From Anomaloglossus baeobatrachus (lineage: Eukaryota > Chordata > Amphibia > Anura > Aromobatidae): 64,000 nt of DNA. The stretch covers positions 477,177,260 to 477,241,259 of the forward strand of contig NC_134357.1 of NCBI RefSeq assembly GCF_048569485.1, given 5' to 3'. Below, piece by piece: positions 26,401-40,700 of this stretch. Position 1 is the stretch's first letter; each line of letters starts with the position of its first letter. The position numbers and the translations under genes were made by a program. The notes under the pieces are model-generated. The model was not told the DNA's origin. It did no database searches and saw only the letters and a program-made list of their open reading frames with translations.

Positions 26401-28712
26401 CCTAAGAGAGGTAAACTAAGTGGTCACTCAAAGTGAGGGATTATACCCCCACCCTTTAGTTAGAATAGAATGGATATACTGATTCAAATAGATACATAAA
26501 AATCATTTCACACAAAAAAGAATCAGAAACAAAATATAAAAGTAGTAATCTTTATTGTAAAAATTTTTAAAAGACAAGATGAGGTGTCTTTTAAACACAT
26601 TAACACACAATTTCTTTACTTTCAAAGAATTTTTCTACCTACAGCTCCAGGGAACAGCGATGGGGGCGGCTTGCACCCCATCGTACGCTAATCTTTTCCT
26701 GGGGCTGTGGGAGAGAGAATTATTCCTTTCTGAGAGTGATTTACCAATGGACCCGGTACATTGATGACATCTTTCTAATCTGGAAGGACAGTGCAGCTGA
26801 GTTAAAAGATTTCTTTGAAAAACTGAATCCGAATCATTATAACCTCCATCTAACATATAAATATGATTCTAAAGAAATAGATTTCTTAGATGTGTTGGTA
26901 AATCGCAACCAGAGTAATCAATTCCAAACAGACATGTTTAGGAAACAAACGGCGGTGAACTCTTTGCTCCATGCCACCTCATCACATCCTGCCCAAATGT
27001 TCAAAAGTATCCCCACAGGACAATTCTTACGTTTGAGAAGAGTTTGCTCCACTAATTCCGATTTTATAAAACAAGCGGATTTGATGAAGAAAAAGTTTTC
27101 TGAACGGGGATATAGTAAGAGAAATGTCAACCTGGCGTATTCTAGAGCAATTGACAGTGATAGACAATCACTGCTATACAAAAAGCAAAACAAACGAGAT
27201 AAAGAACAAGTCCGATTGGTGACAACATTTCACTCACAGTGGAGTGAAATGAAAAAATGCATGGAAAAATACTGGCCTATTCTTCTATCGGATTCGACGT
27301 TGAGACAGTATCTATCATCAAATGTCAGTGTTACGGCCAGACGCAGTAGGAACCTGAGGGATATGCTGGTATTTAGTCATTACCAACCAACGAAAAAAAC
27401 CCTCTTTAATCTTCAGATCCGCCCTAACTGGGGTTGTGTGCCATGTGGAAGATGTGTGGCATGCTCAAATGTTGAGCGCGCCACGAACTTCTCAGATTCT
27501 AGTGGATCAATAACATACACTATCACACATCACATCACATGTACAACCGTTGCAGTAATCTATTATGCTACCTGCCCGTGTGGTAAAATTTATGTGGGCC
27601 TTACCACCCGTGCCCTGAAAGTTCGGGTTAGAGAACACGTCCAGGATATCATCGCGGCTGACAAAGAGGAAGATGTTGAATCACTGAAGACTATTCCTAA
27701 ACATTTTAAAAAGTTCCATCAGTGTGATTCAACTTTATTATGAGATTGTGGCATTGACCACATTACCACAAACATACGAGGGGGTAATGTAGCAAGGAAA
27801 TTGTCACAATGCGTGGATTTGGACCTTGAATACAGTTCACCCCAAAGGTCTCAACGAGACTAAGTTTTGCACCATTCCTATGAATCTTAGGTGTTCTTTT
27901 ACTAATTTTGTTAATTATGTATTTTTTTTTAACTAATTTTTTATCTTATCTTTCTGATCATAGTCATATTTTGGCAGAGCTATTATATATTTCTACTTGA
28001 CTATTTTAATCTGTTTTTAATCCGTTTTTAACCTGTTTTTAATCTTATTTATCTTTTGCTTTTCCCTTATAGATTAATATCATATACACATGTATATGTG
28101 TGCAATTATGAATCATCTCTTTTATACAGTTTTTCCGGTGTTTTTCAATTCAAGATGGAAACAACTTGCTTCGGATCCTATGATTATTCTACAACTACTA
28201 AAGCATCTGACTAGCTAGTGTATCAGTCATTTTCATGTATGTTTGAGATAGTTTTTGTAATTATGTGTTTCAATCTATGTAAATTCACTCCACATAGTAT
28301 TTATTGAACTCATGTTTGTTTTTATTTATTTATTTTCTCACCAACATATGGATATATCCACTTATACGTAATTATTTATATATTAATATTACTCCTTACA
28401 TGAGTTCTATATATATTTCATCAATTTATCATCTTTTCACTTTTCATATCACATACACATTTCACACTATCATATACTTTTAGCACATACATTTTTGTAA
28501 TAATTTTTTATAATAATTCATTACTAATATTTCAATCCTATTGGATATCTGCTGATGTATTTTTTTGCACATTTTTTTAAAAATAAACAATTTTTTCACC
28601 TAATATATATTAATACACAGATTTTGTAATACTAATCTAGTGAATTTTTATGAACTTTTTACTTATTCTAGCTACTATTTTTATCTATATATGGATGCAC
28701 GTATATACCCTG

Positions 28713-28781
<69 letters not shown>

Positions 28782-31700
28782 TAATTTATATTTTTGAATT
28801 AATTGGAATTATTGCTCATTATTTAATAGGGATCTCTGGTGAAGTCTTTATTGCTATAATGAATATATCTGATGAATATGATCATCTAAAGTTGAACTCT
28901 ATTGAATACTATGACATTTATGAAAAATACTGTTTAAATTGCCCACACTTACTTCGTGACATGTGAAAAGCTCTATACTCTGATTTCTTTAGTCTTCGTG
29001 TCTCAGATTAGAGCGCATGCGTTGTCTCTGGGCAGTGTGCTGTTGGGGGGGGGGTGTATCTTTATCGTCACGGTGGACTGGAGTCCTTCTGTCCTGCATC
29101 ATATGCGTCACGTGGTCTGACCATGTGGGGCCGTGACTCATAGGGGATAGTCTCTGTTACTCCATTGCGATGATGCGCTTCTCTGTCCGCACCCTGCATC
29201 GGTATGCACAGCGCATGCGCCAATTAATAAGATCTGATTGGCTATGACCCTGTTTTTATGGGCTTACCCTTCCGGTATGACGCCACGCCCCCCTGACGAA
29301 GGCTTGCGCCGAAACATGCGTAGGTGGGATCTGGCGCCATTCCAGCGGTGAGTAAAGTGGTCTGTGGTTTCTTTATTTGCAATTTATTTGTGCTATCTTG
29401 TTTTTTTCACCTGTCACGGGGTCTTAACTTCCCTGACTTATATGTTTATCTTACTGTGACTGGGTGATATTCCTTGTAGGCTTCATGCATGTTATTACGT
29501 TCTTTTTAAACCGGACTCTTTCTCTCCTCTGCTCTGGTACTCCATCTTGTGCACTTTACCTGTTACTACATCTCATCTTGTCTTTTAAATTTTTTTCACA
29601 ATAAAGATTACTACTTTTATATTTTGTTTCTGATTCTTTTTTTGTGTGAATTGTTTTTTATGTATTTATTTGAATCAGTATATCCATTCTATTGTGACTA
29701 AAGGGTGGTGGTATAATCCCTCACTTTGAGTAACCACTTAGTTTACCTTTCTTAGTCCGTTATTTTTGGCTGAAAATTTGTTTTGCTAATTTATTTCCTG
29801 TTGTCAATGTCTTAAATTTCCTCTGTGTGCAGAGTTTTCATAGTAGTATGATAGTCTTATCTCAGATCTTTGTGTAGCGCCCCTAAAACCCTCAGGGTTC
29901 TACAAGGTTCTGCATCCCCACCAGGATGCAGGGCCTACCCCCTTAGGGACCCAGAACCCCAGTGCTGGTACCAACAAAAACCCAGGTAATCCCAGTTTTC
30001 CTCAACAGTCCCTCATATAATGGTACTTAGCTAGGGTCAGATCAATGGATGGCCACCTAGAAGTGGAGCCACTCCAGTCCACTAGTTGACCAGTTGGGAG
30101 GGGCAGACTGTGGAGAGTAGTCAGTGTGTGAGTTGACAGTGTAAGTGTGAAGAGGTGACTGAGCAATGTTCTGACTCGGGTTAACAGTGACCTGGCGCCC
30201 AGTAGAGGTAGTTGCCGATGGAGTAAGGTGGAGTACTCCCGGATCTCCGCACCGACAGGGTACAGGACCCTAGAAAAGGAAAAAGCTTCAAGCCGACCTG
30301 TTAACACCTGTACAGCAATGGGCACCATCAGGGACCTTGCTGACCCTAAAAAATCCAAAGACTCAGTAGCAAAGAGAGAACCGGAGACAGGACTAGAGTC
30401 TCCAACCCCACAGGGTTCACGCTACCGTCAGGAAGACAAAAGTGGACAAACCACAGACCGGGGACCCCCAGTGTTCCATACCACGGGAACCCACTTACCA
30501 GAGACAGGTGCAGAGGAAGAAAGTTCCAGAGAACCAGACTGGCACTGGGACGAAGAGGATCTAGAGCCGAAACCAGCTGGCCTCGGGCAACCAGTTAACA
30601 TCTAAAGTGTGTAAACCAGTTGCACTGAATACCTGTCTGGACTACTTCTTCCGACGCCCACCGCACCATACACCCGCTGGGGCAATACCCTACTTGTGGA
30701 GGGACTACCAAACTAGCTGCAATACCACCATTCCCAGTAGAAACATTCTGCAGCGGCGACTCCCTACATATAGCCACAACACCACAAATGGCGTCACAAA
30801 TAAACTTTATTCACCAATCCCCTGTAAATATCCCCATTACAAAAAGGTCCAGGGCATGGAACCGGGTAACAGCCACCATCATGATTTTCCCAAGGCGTAC
30901 ACTGCCCGGAACCGAGTACCCCATATCCCTGGGTGCAACAACCCTCTTTCCTGGGGTCACGAACAGGATTGAACTGGACCCGGTCAAACCTGGTGACGTG
31001 TGTCTTAAAAGTTGTATTATATGGACTGAACTTTATTGTTTGAAAAATCGCCGTCATTTTGCTGTGAAAAATGACTGTGCCACAGCAGACCAAAAAGCGC
31101 GAAAAGAAACCCCGCCCATGACTCCTGTAAGCGCGGGCGGAAGCAGGCAGTAACCTGACCTGGAAGTTCCCAGAGGTGCTTGAGTCCCGCGAGCGAGTGG
31201 TTAGAAACACCAAGCGGAGCGCCCAGGATGTGAGAGCGGACGCTGGTGCAGGGACGCCAGAACTCTGCAACAAAGTTTCTGGACACTAGGAAAAACAGGA
31301 TGGCTGCTCCAGAGGATCAAAAGTCCAGCTGTCTGTATCGGGAACTGCTGCCTGGCTGGAAGGAGAATTGGCCCGGTTTTTCAACCGGGTGCGGGTACAG
31401 TCCCTTCAACCGGTTGTAGACTGGAAAGAAGAGGTGCGGAGAATGGTGGCAGCAGTGTGGGCCCGCGAGAACCGGGTCGTGCACGCAGAGCAGCGCTAGG
31501 AGGTAGGAATGCAGACCCTCTTATCTTTGCTGACCCGCCCAGAGGTAGGACCCATCTCCAATCCGGTTGTGGAGCACCAGCCAGCCCGGCTTCCCAAGGC
31601 CATACCATCGCCGGTGACACCGCTTCCATCCCTGGTTGTGGACCAGACTCCCGGGATGTGTTGTATTTGTTCCTGGAGTGCTGATCCCAGGAGGCCAAGT

Positions 31701-34700
31701 GAACCAGATGGCCGTTATCCAGCACTTTGGTAGCCATGATGTGAATGCTACCAGTTAAATTGTTTACTGTTGAATTTTCCAGTTAATGTTGTGTGATGTA
31801 AATGCTGATTCAACCTGCCTTTTAAGTGTTTTGAAAATGGACAAATGAAAAAGTTACCAGTTCCGTGTTTTTGATAAAAATGGACCCAGGCTGCAGGACT
31901 GGCAGCAGCCAACACAAACTTGTGTTTCTGTAAATAGTTGCACCAGTTGTACCCCACCAGGGTACACCCATCCAGCGGACATTGCTGTGGGCACCACCAC
32001 CAGGAGAGGCCGGGTGCAGAAAAGGTCTGCGGCAGAGGACCGGTGACCTGCCTCCTTAGAAGGGTTCTGGGACCAGGATCTTTGGGTGGTGGGTGCAGGG
32101 AGGGATACCCAGGTTGCAACGTTTAAAGTGATGAACCTTCCCTGCTTGGGATGGACCTGTTTATGCCTTAATATTTACCTTTTGAAAATAAAAAAAAGAA
32201 AACTGTGTAACCAGTTTTACCTTGCAGCCCGAGGACGTGCTGGAATTAATCAAGGGGGAATGTAGCGCCCCTGAAACCCCCAGGGTGCTACAAGGTTCTG
32301 CATCCCCACCAGGATGCAGAGCCTACCCCCTTAGGGACCCAGAACCCCAGTGCCGGTACCAACAAAAACCCAAGCAATCCCAGTTTTCCCCAAAAATCCC
32401 CCATGCAATGGTGCCCAGCTAGGGTCGGACCAAAGGATGACCGCCTAGAGGTGGAGCCACTCCAGTCCACTAGTTGACCAGGTGGGAGGGGCAGACTGTG
32501 GAGAGTAGTCAGTGTGTGAGTTGACAATGGAAGTGTAAAGAGGTGACTGAGCAATGTCCTGACTCGCGTTAACGGTGACCTTGTACCCAGGGGAGGTGGT
32601 TGCCGGTGGAGTACGGTGGAGTACTCCAGAACTACGCACCAACGGGGTACAGAACCCTAGGACAGGAAAGAGCTTCAAACCAACCTGTTAACACCTGCAC
32701 AGCAAAGAGGACCATAAAGGACCTTGCTGACCCTAAAGAATCCAAAGACTCAGTAGCAAAGAGAGAACTGGGGACAGGACCAGGGACTCCAACCCCACAG
32801 GGTTCACACTACCTTCAGGCGGACAGAAGTGGACAAACCACAGACCAGGGACCCCCAGTGTTCCATACCACGGGAACCCATTTACCAGAGACAGGTGCAG
32901 GGCAAGAAGGTACCAGAGAACCAGACTGGCACTGGGACGAAGGGGACCTGGAGGCAAAACCAGCCGGCCTCGGGCAACCAGTTAACATCTAAAGTGAGTA
33001 AACCAGTTGCACTGAATACCTGTCTGGAATTTTTCTTCAGATGCTCACCGCACCATACACCCACTGGGGCAACACCCTACTTGTGGAGGGACTACCATAC
33101 TAGCTGCAATCCTACCAGCCCCAGTAGAGACATTCTGCAGCAGCGGCTCCCTACATATATCTGCAACACCGCAAGTGGTGTGACGAATAAACTTTATTCA
33201 CCAATCCCCTGTAAATATCCCCATTACAAAAAGGGCCCAAGACACAAAACCGGGTAACGGCCACCATCGTGACATTCCCAAGGCGTACACTGAGCGGAAC
33301 AGAGTACCCCATATCCCTGGGTGTGACATTTGTATCTGAAGGATATTTCAAAATTTCTGATAGATGCATCTTTTTTGAGAAGGTTCCTATCTTGATCCGG
33401 CTAGAATGGAGATGTTTTTGCGCATGCGCCGTTTTCATCATTCACTTCTGAGGGAGTTCTGAGTGCCAATTACTCATCAATTTTCAGCACACAGATACAA
33501 GTTAGAGGAAGTCAGCTTTTGCTTTTTTGCTTCCAATAAAGCAGTACTTGGTAATATTGCCAGTCCCTTGGGCTCTTTTGCACTTTAGATTCTCTTGGGT
33601 GGACTTAGACCCAAATGTATCTCCTCTGTGAAGCAGCGCATTTGACACCCATTTAAAATAGCTGACGCCACTTTTGTACTTCTGCTACTACCTGTAGCAC
33701 CTGTTCCCGGTCCCAGTGCGGTATCCCCGCATGCTGCTGCTCTCATGCCTCAGTAGGGGCGCCGTTTTCCTCACCTATCCGGCAACCCCAGGCATCCCAT
33801 TTCTGCCACGGGGCCTGTTGCAGCCTCTTCCTGCTTCCAGGCCTCACGCAGGCCTTATGTTAGTACCTGAACGGTGTATGGCCACGCCCCCTTTCTTATA
33901 GGGTCAGCGTTTCGTTACCCAGAAGTGACTCCTGAGGTCAGCAATCACCCTGTGAGTATTTAAGGCTTTCTCTCCTTAGGGACGATGCCTGAGCAATGTT
34001 GTTTATCTGTAGTGCATTGCTATTTCTCCGATCCCGTACCCGTTGCTGTGTCTAGCCCTGCATTCAAGTTTCCTAGTCCAGTTACCTGTACCCACTAATC
34101 TGTGCCTCTTTCCAGAGCCTGCCACTACTACCACCTCTGTGCTTCCACATCTGAGTTACCACCTCCGTGTTGCCACATCTAAGTTACCTCCTCCGTGCTG
34201 CCTCGTCTGTGTCACCAACTCCATGCTGCCACATCTGTGCACATCCCTACTGACTTCAGAGACTCTATAGTCCGTCTGAGCCGACACCACTAGTCCTGGT
34301 TGTCATGCATTTAGGCCCCCTGGGGCTGCGCCTGACAATTTCTGTATGGGGGTTAGCTCGAGGTTAGTGCCCCCAGGGGAGTCAGTTGTATTGCCCAGGG
34401 GGTGCCCCCCCAAATGCTCGCCGACCCTCAGGGCACTACAAGGAACTGCAAACTCTCAAGGATGCAAGACCTATCCCCTGGGACCTAGAGTAACAGTGCC
34501 ATTGACCACCAAAACACAATTAAATCCTAGTGAACACTCCACACTGGATATAGAAGGCTTAACTGAAGGGTTTAGCCAGCCTGATGGGAGGAGTCAGGAG
34601 TCTAAAGTGAGTCGGAGTCTGAGAGCGCACAGATAGATGTGCAGACATGCCTGAGCTGGGTCCGTGTAACGGTGACTCCAGGGGCACGGGAGAGAGGTCG

Positions 34701-37700
34701 CCAGGATGGGTACCGGAGATACTGCTGGGTCCGGAGCACGAACGGGGCACAGGGCCCTAGGTCAAATGAAAAGTTTCAAACGGTTTGATAAATACCTGCA
34801 CGGTGTGGAAATCTTCACGGACTTCACCGAACCAAATAATCTTGGGGCATCAGCAGTAAACTAGGATCGGGGGTCGGACACTTATCTCCCCGCAGACTCC
34901 GCACTGTCCTTCGTATGGAGAAGGAGACTGTATCCCAAAAGGGACAGTCGGGGCCCCCAAACGCTTCAAGCTACGGGGACTCAATCTACAGAGAGTGCCG
35001 GGGATAGAGTAACCTGGGTCACTACATTGGCACTGATACTCCTAGGACCGGAACCAGCAGGCCGAGGGTCCATATGAGTAGAGACTCTTAAAGTCAACCT
35101 GGTGTGGTCTCTATCTGTCGCGGGCGGGGAGGGGACGCTGCGCTCACAACGCTCGGGTCCGGCGCTGCTGCTGCTTCGCTTGCTGCTCGGTGGCTCGAGC
35201 GGTGGGCCAGATCTGGGGACTCGAGCGGCGCTCCTCGCCCGTGAGTGAAAAGGGGAATAGTTTGGGGGATTTATTGTCCGTGACGCCACCCACGGTTGTG
35301 GTGAGGTTGTGACACCACCGCTGCTCTGGACGGGGATCCCGGGAGCGATGACAGGGAGCAGCTTAGATGTTGTTCTTCCCCTCCATGGGTAGGGGGGTTG
35401 GTTGTCCCGGGGCCCGGTGAGGGAGGAATGGCAGGTGGGTTACGGGGCCTGGTGAGGTGCAGGGTCGCGGGGGCAGCGCGGTGCCGCACGACACAGTGGT
35501 ACTCACTCAGCCAATGATGAATGCAAAGTCTCCGGTAAAACAAACGGCTGGATGGACGGGTCCCACAGACGGCTGCGGTGGTTCTTCTCCCGGTAGGTTG
35601 GCGGTGACTGCCTTTCCCTGCACCTGTGTTATGTTTTCGGTTCTGGTGGCTTCCCACCGGTAACCCGCTCCCCAGCTTGGATGGATGCTGAGAGAGCCCC
35701 TTTTGCCCACAGGCTCTGGCCCTGGGAACTGTAGCCTTGGTGGTGACTGTATTTCCCTTCACGGTTTGAGCGGTTGCCTTCAATCGGGTCTTGACTGCTG
35801 GGAAACCCCGGAGGTTCCCTTCGCTAACGGATTTGACTGGTTTTACGGCGACTCCAAGCCTGGTCGGGGTCCGTAAGCCCTGCCGAATGGTGCTGGCTTC
35901 TCTTCGCTCCCCGGTCCGGTACCGACGGGCCACCGCCCGTCCCCGGTCCTTACGGTTCATGTCAATCAGCCTCTCCTGCAGACGGTCACCACCGTCTGCC
36001 AACCTTGCTGTATGTGCCCGGGCCACGCACCCGGACACGGTCAGTCTGCTCCACTACCACTTCGCTCCTCAACTCTCCAAACTCAACTCCCCTCTTCCTC
36101 TCTCTCCATTTTCCCGCCTCCAGGACTGTGAACTCCTCGGTGGTTGAGGCCAACCGCCTGGCTCCACCCCCTGGTGTGGACATCAGCCCCTGGAGGGAGG
36201 CAAGAAGGATTTTTGTCTGACATTGCTGTGCCTAGCCGGGGTGTGGGGTGTGTTGTTGCAGTACCTGTGACGTCCTGGCTTGTCCAGGGCGCCACACATC
36301 ATTATACACTCTACATCTCCCAGACACATCCCTGCCTGCGGAGGGCCCAACATCATAGCTGCATCTACCATCAGCTCTGGGAGTACCCACATACAGCAGC
36401 GGCAGTTCCCAAGCTCTAACCGCAACCCGCAGGAGGCGTCACATGACAAAAACTCTTATCTCCCCTGTAAATACACCCTATTAACAAAAGGGGCCCAGAG
36501 CACGGGACCGGGCAACGGCCATCAGAGTGACATTCCCATTTGTTACAGCCCCGGACCGAGTACCCCCTTCCCTGGGCGCTACACCTGTATGCCTTCTGGA
36601 TGAGGGGTCGTTTTGAAAAAATCCTCTTCTGTCTTTCAGGCTCTGGGGCGTGCACTGCCCAGAAAATAAGCCGGCCTCTCGTCTTCATCATACAGGATTC
36701 CTCCTGCCCTTCTTTTCCCTAGTTGCCCTGTGAAGTCAGCTGCACAGCCAGATATCTCGCACCTGCGCATTCTGCCTGCCATCCCTCCCTGCACTGTTCC
36801 AGCCTTCTGTGGGCACAAGCTTCAATTTTGTTGTGCATAAGTGCCTGGGAGTCACTGCTGCTTCACAGTGCAGAGGAGAGACGGCAGGTAGAATGAGCAG
36901 CTGCAAGATTTCTGGCCGCACTCCTGACGTTACAGAGACTCTGAAGAGAAGGGGAGAAAGAATCCTGTATAAAGAAGGCTTATCTTCCAGGAAGCACACA
37001 CCCCATAGCCTGGAAGAAAGAAGATGTAAAAGAGGATTTTTGCAAAATGACACCTCATCCAGGAGGCATACAGATATGGGTAATCTCACCATTATTCTAC
37101 CTATATGCCCATATTAATAGGTATAAAAAAAAAACTAAAAAGTGCGGCAGATTCCCTTTAATTTGCTTCGTCATTTTTTCTCTCTCGTGGAAGTGAGTCT
37201 CTTGGTCGACAGCTGGTTTAATTTACAACAAGTCAGTAAAACAGTATGCCATTCAGTACATCACTGCACAGAAATATCCGAGAAACAATTAGTGCATTAG
37301 ATACGTGAAAGTAACTCGTGACAGACCGAGGTTATTATCCTATGGTTACTTTCTTATGCCTCACAACATACCGTTAGAGTACTATATACATAGCGGACAG
37401 CAGTGTGCCTATGGCGAGAAACTTGTAGCCATACCGACCATGATTAATCTGGAATTATGATGTGGCTTTCAGTCGCAAAGCTTGTACAGAAGAGTTATGG
37501 TTTCAAAAACCACATCACAAAATATTGTACAAAATTTAAGGCCAAACCACATCCTGTTTTGTCAAGTGGTTCTTGGCTGGGCTGATCACCACGGCTGTGC
37601 GACCACCACTACTACACTTTTCATTTAGCTAGTCAATTCATTATTAAATCCTAGAGCAATGTAAGCCCCTGAGTACTTACAATACCAATGCCCAGGTAAA

Positions 37701-40700
37701 AGTGTCTGCTGTTGGACATGAACCAGTGTGGTCAGTGTTGAATATACAGCCAGTAGTGCTGTTCTAGACTCCCAGAGTTTCGTCAAGTTGAAGTGACGGT
37801 ATATAAAAGTGCCTTGAGTGCATCAAAAAGTTTTAGCACCAGGTAAGCATGTGAAGACACCTGTTGTGCCACACCCATGAGGAGCAAATCTTCCCAAATA
37901 ATAGGATATTGAAGAGCCCTAGATCCATCAACCTGAGTTGCTAATTCAATGTGCACCAGCACCACCTGATGTAAGGAGGTTTTCATGTCTTCAAAACCCC
38001 CAAATATAAATTAGATAGCTTTTGTCTGAATGACAGGTTTGGCTGATTGTTCAGCCAATGGCTATCTCTGCAGATTACTCAAATGTTCCTTAAGAGACAA
38101 CCGTTGACCGATATCTCTGGTGGCAGCTTATCTCTAGAGAACAAAAAGATCAGAAATCCAAAATCGAGGCACATGATGGCTGAGAGAGTCAGAGGTCTTC
38201 ATACACATTAGGCCTCTTTCACACGTACGTGCCTCAAGTACGTGTTTGGCAGTTTTCTCATGTACCGGAGACATGTACACACGTAGACCTATGTCTTCCT
38301 ATGGTGTTACTTACGTGTGTCCGTGTGTTTCTCATGCCGACATGTCCGTTTTCTCTCCGGCATCACGGGTGTCACACGGAACGCAAACGTGTCACACGTA
38401 ATGCAAACGGAACACATGGATGTGTTCCATGTGACACGCACCAGAGAAAAGACATGTGTCTGTGAGAAAAAAAACAAATCTTTACTCACCTTCTCCAGCC
38501 CTGCAGTCTCTGCCGCTGCTGTCACTTGCTGCCGACCGCTGCTCATTATGCTCATTTAATATTCACTTCACTGCGGCCGAAAGCGGCAGCAGCGGGGAGT
38601 CGGCAGGACCGGAGACCAAAGATCAGCACCACAGACAGCGACGCCAGGGACAGGTGAGTAGAAAGTGTCCGTTCTCCGTGTGTTATCACGGAGAACACAC
38701 GTGAGCCATAAACACGGCTCATGGCTTTGACACATCCATGAAAAATGTGCGTGATTTTCACGGGCACTAGGCCTTAGATTGTTGGCTGAACACATAGATG
38801 GGTACAGACAACTTTAGTCTACTGTGTATTTGGGCCTGTCTAGACTAATCTCTAAACTGTATATCTAAGACCTTTCATGAGAGCCACCATTCGATAAATC
38901 CAAGGTTCCATCTACTATTAGAAAGAGTACACTTTGCAAGAGACTGTAAACTGAGATAATTTAGCCTTGTCGTTCAGGAGTTTTACCTATTTGTAATCAG
39001 ATACAAAACTAATATATTTTTGTAATGTGAGAGGTTTTCCAAGATTCTAAAAATTTGTCTAGAAAAACTGATAGGTTCTTTGCTTTGTTTACATTTTTTA
39101 CTATGTTCCCCTGTTAAATCGCACACCACATCCAAAATCCGGAGCCCCATTCGGTCTTCGGTTGGATAGACAACATGTCATTACGGGCGTCAATTGGCCG
39201 TAGACTAACGTGATCCCAAGATGGGAGACCAACAAAGGTGAATATAAGTTCTCTCGTTAAATATTTACCATTCATTTCCACTAACAATTTTTGTTTTAGA
39301 AATTTGGAAATTCCATTCATTTTTTACTGCAAAAATGTAAAAAACATAAATGTTACCATACCATCATATCACTTTCTGACAGAAGCATCCATTTAAGTCT
39401 GTTCCGTTCACCTTTTTTGTAGCCCATTTTTGGACTCGTTCTATTTTATCAGTTTATCTGTACAGAGGGTCACAATTGAACCGGTAATATAGTACCTTTA
39501 TCAATGAAGTCAATGAAGCCAAGCATAATACTTGCTCACCCCATTATCTGACCACACTCTGGACTTCTTTAGAAACTATTAAAATTTAGTAGCCCTGCCA
39601 ATGTGATACTGAGACAGAGAATTTTTTTGACCATGCTTAAATTTTATCAAGTTCAGTTAAAGAAGACCCGTTTCTTGCTCAAAAAATTGAGTTAAAAAGC
39701 TTGTAAAAATCCCTGAGCTCTCCTGATGTCGTATATCTTTTCCTTTTTGTGCTGCGTCGCTCCATTGCAGAGATATTCACATTTGTTTAATCTAAAGTGC
39801 ACAGTGTAATCTCTGCTTTACAGTCCTTCAGAGTCTTCTCTGGGGGCGTGTACTTTCATTCCTTCCTCACCTATGCTGCCAATCAAAGCTCAGCAGCCTC
39901 TATTCTGCTAGAGCAGCTGCTGAGCTGTGATTGGCAGCATCTGGGAGGGAGGGGTGAAAGCACGCACCCACAGAGAAAACTCTGAAGTTGGACTGCAAGC
40001 AAAGATTTCACATACTGCGCTCCAAAAGAAACAAATGTGAATATCTGTGCAATGGAGCCTAGTAAAAGGGGACAATGATGGGCAAATTACTACAAGATGA
40101 GGATAAGGATGTGGCACATTACTACAGGATTGGTACCTGGATGAGCACATTACTACAGGGGACAAGGATGGGCACATTACTACAGGATGGGTACATTACT
40201 ACAGGATTTGGACTTAGATGGACACATTACTACATGATGGGGGCATTACTACAGCATGGGGACAAGGATAAGCACATTACTATAGGATGGACACAAGGAA
40301 GGGCACATTACTACAGGGTGAGGAAAAGGAAGGGTACATTACTACAGCATGGACACAAGGATGGGCATATTAATACAGGATTGACACAAGGATGGGCACA
40401 TTACTACAGGTGACAAGGATGGGCACATTACTTCAGGATGGCGACAAGGATGGGCACATTACTACAGAATGAAGAACGAATGGGCACATTGTTACAGGAT
40501 GGGGACAAGGATGGGCAAATTACTACAAAATGGACACATTACTACAGGATGGGGACTAGGATGGGCAAATTACTACAGGATGGGGACAAGGATGGGCACA
40601 TTTCAACAGGATGGGGACTAGGATGGGCAAATTACTACAAGTATGGGGACAAGGATGGGCACATTACTACAGGATGGGGAAAAGGATGGTCACATTACTG

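Larger units (their letters stand above)
13690..26590 (-). mobile_element. Penelope-like element 1, with hAT and Tc1 insertions
   Basis: On the minus strand the element runs from a terminal repeat at about 26590 through a 5' leader, a long ORF (N-terminal part 25999-26391, the rest 16240-19071) and a 3' UTR, ending near 13690. The motif AAGAATCAGAAACAAAATAT, then AAAAGTAGTAATCTTTATTG, occurs at both ends (13710-13780 and 26515-26580). This is the Penelope-type long terminal repeat (pLTR). Two later insertions split it: a hAT element at 19072-25990 and a truncated Tc1 at about 14605-15513. Without them it is roughly 5 kb. It is very similar to copy 2 at 26598-29795, so both are fairly young. 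The family within Penelope-like elements (Penelope, Poseidon or Neptune) is not resolved. Confidence 0.8.
26598..29795 (+). mobile_element. Penelope-like element 2, 5'-truncated, head-to-head with element 1
   Basis: The plus-strand copy begins abruptly inside the reverse transcriptase (LTHNFFTFKEFFYLQLQGTA at about 26600) next to the start of element 1, so the two lie head to head. It keeps the RT C-terminal half, the endonuclease and the 3' UTR up to the pLTR motif (29590-29640). It then continues into about 150 bp matching the leader of element 1, as expected for the pLTR/tandem ends of this class. Confidence 0.8.

Noticed and set aside
30228-32992. Paired frames RPVNTCTAMGTIRDLADPKKS and similar
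   Set aside because: They are the same segment of two LTRs. LTRs of this type do not encode proteins and the frame carries no domain.
33690-34337. Possible LTR from TGTAGCACC to GCGCCTGACA
   Set aside because: It has TG...CA ends, but the flanking bases do not match and there is no second copy in the window.
35271-36038. 255-residue minus-strand frame
   Set aside because: GC-rich LTR sequence keeps several frames open; no known domain and no conservation with the related LTR at 59691.
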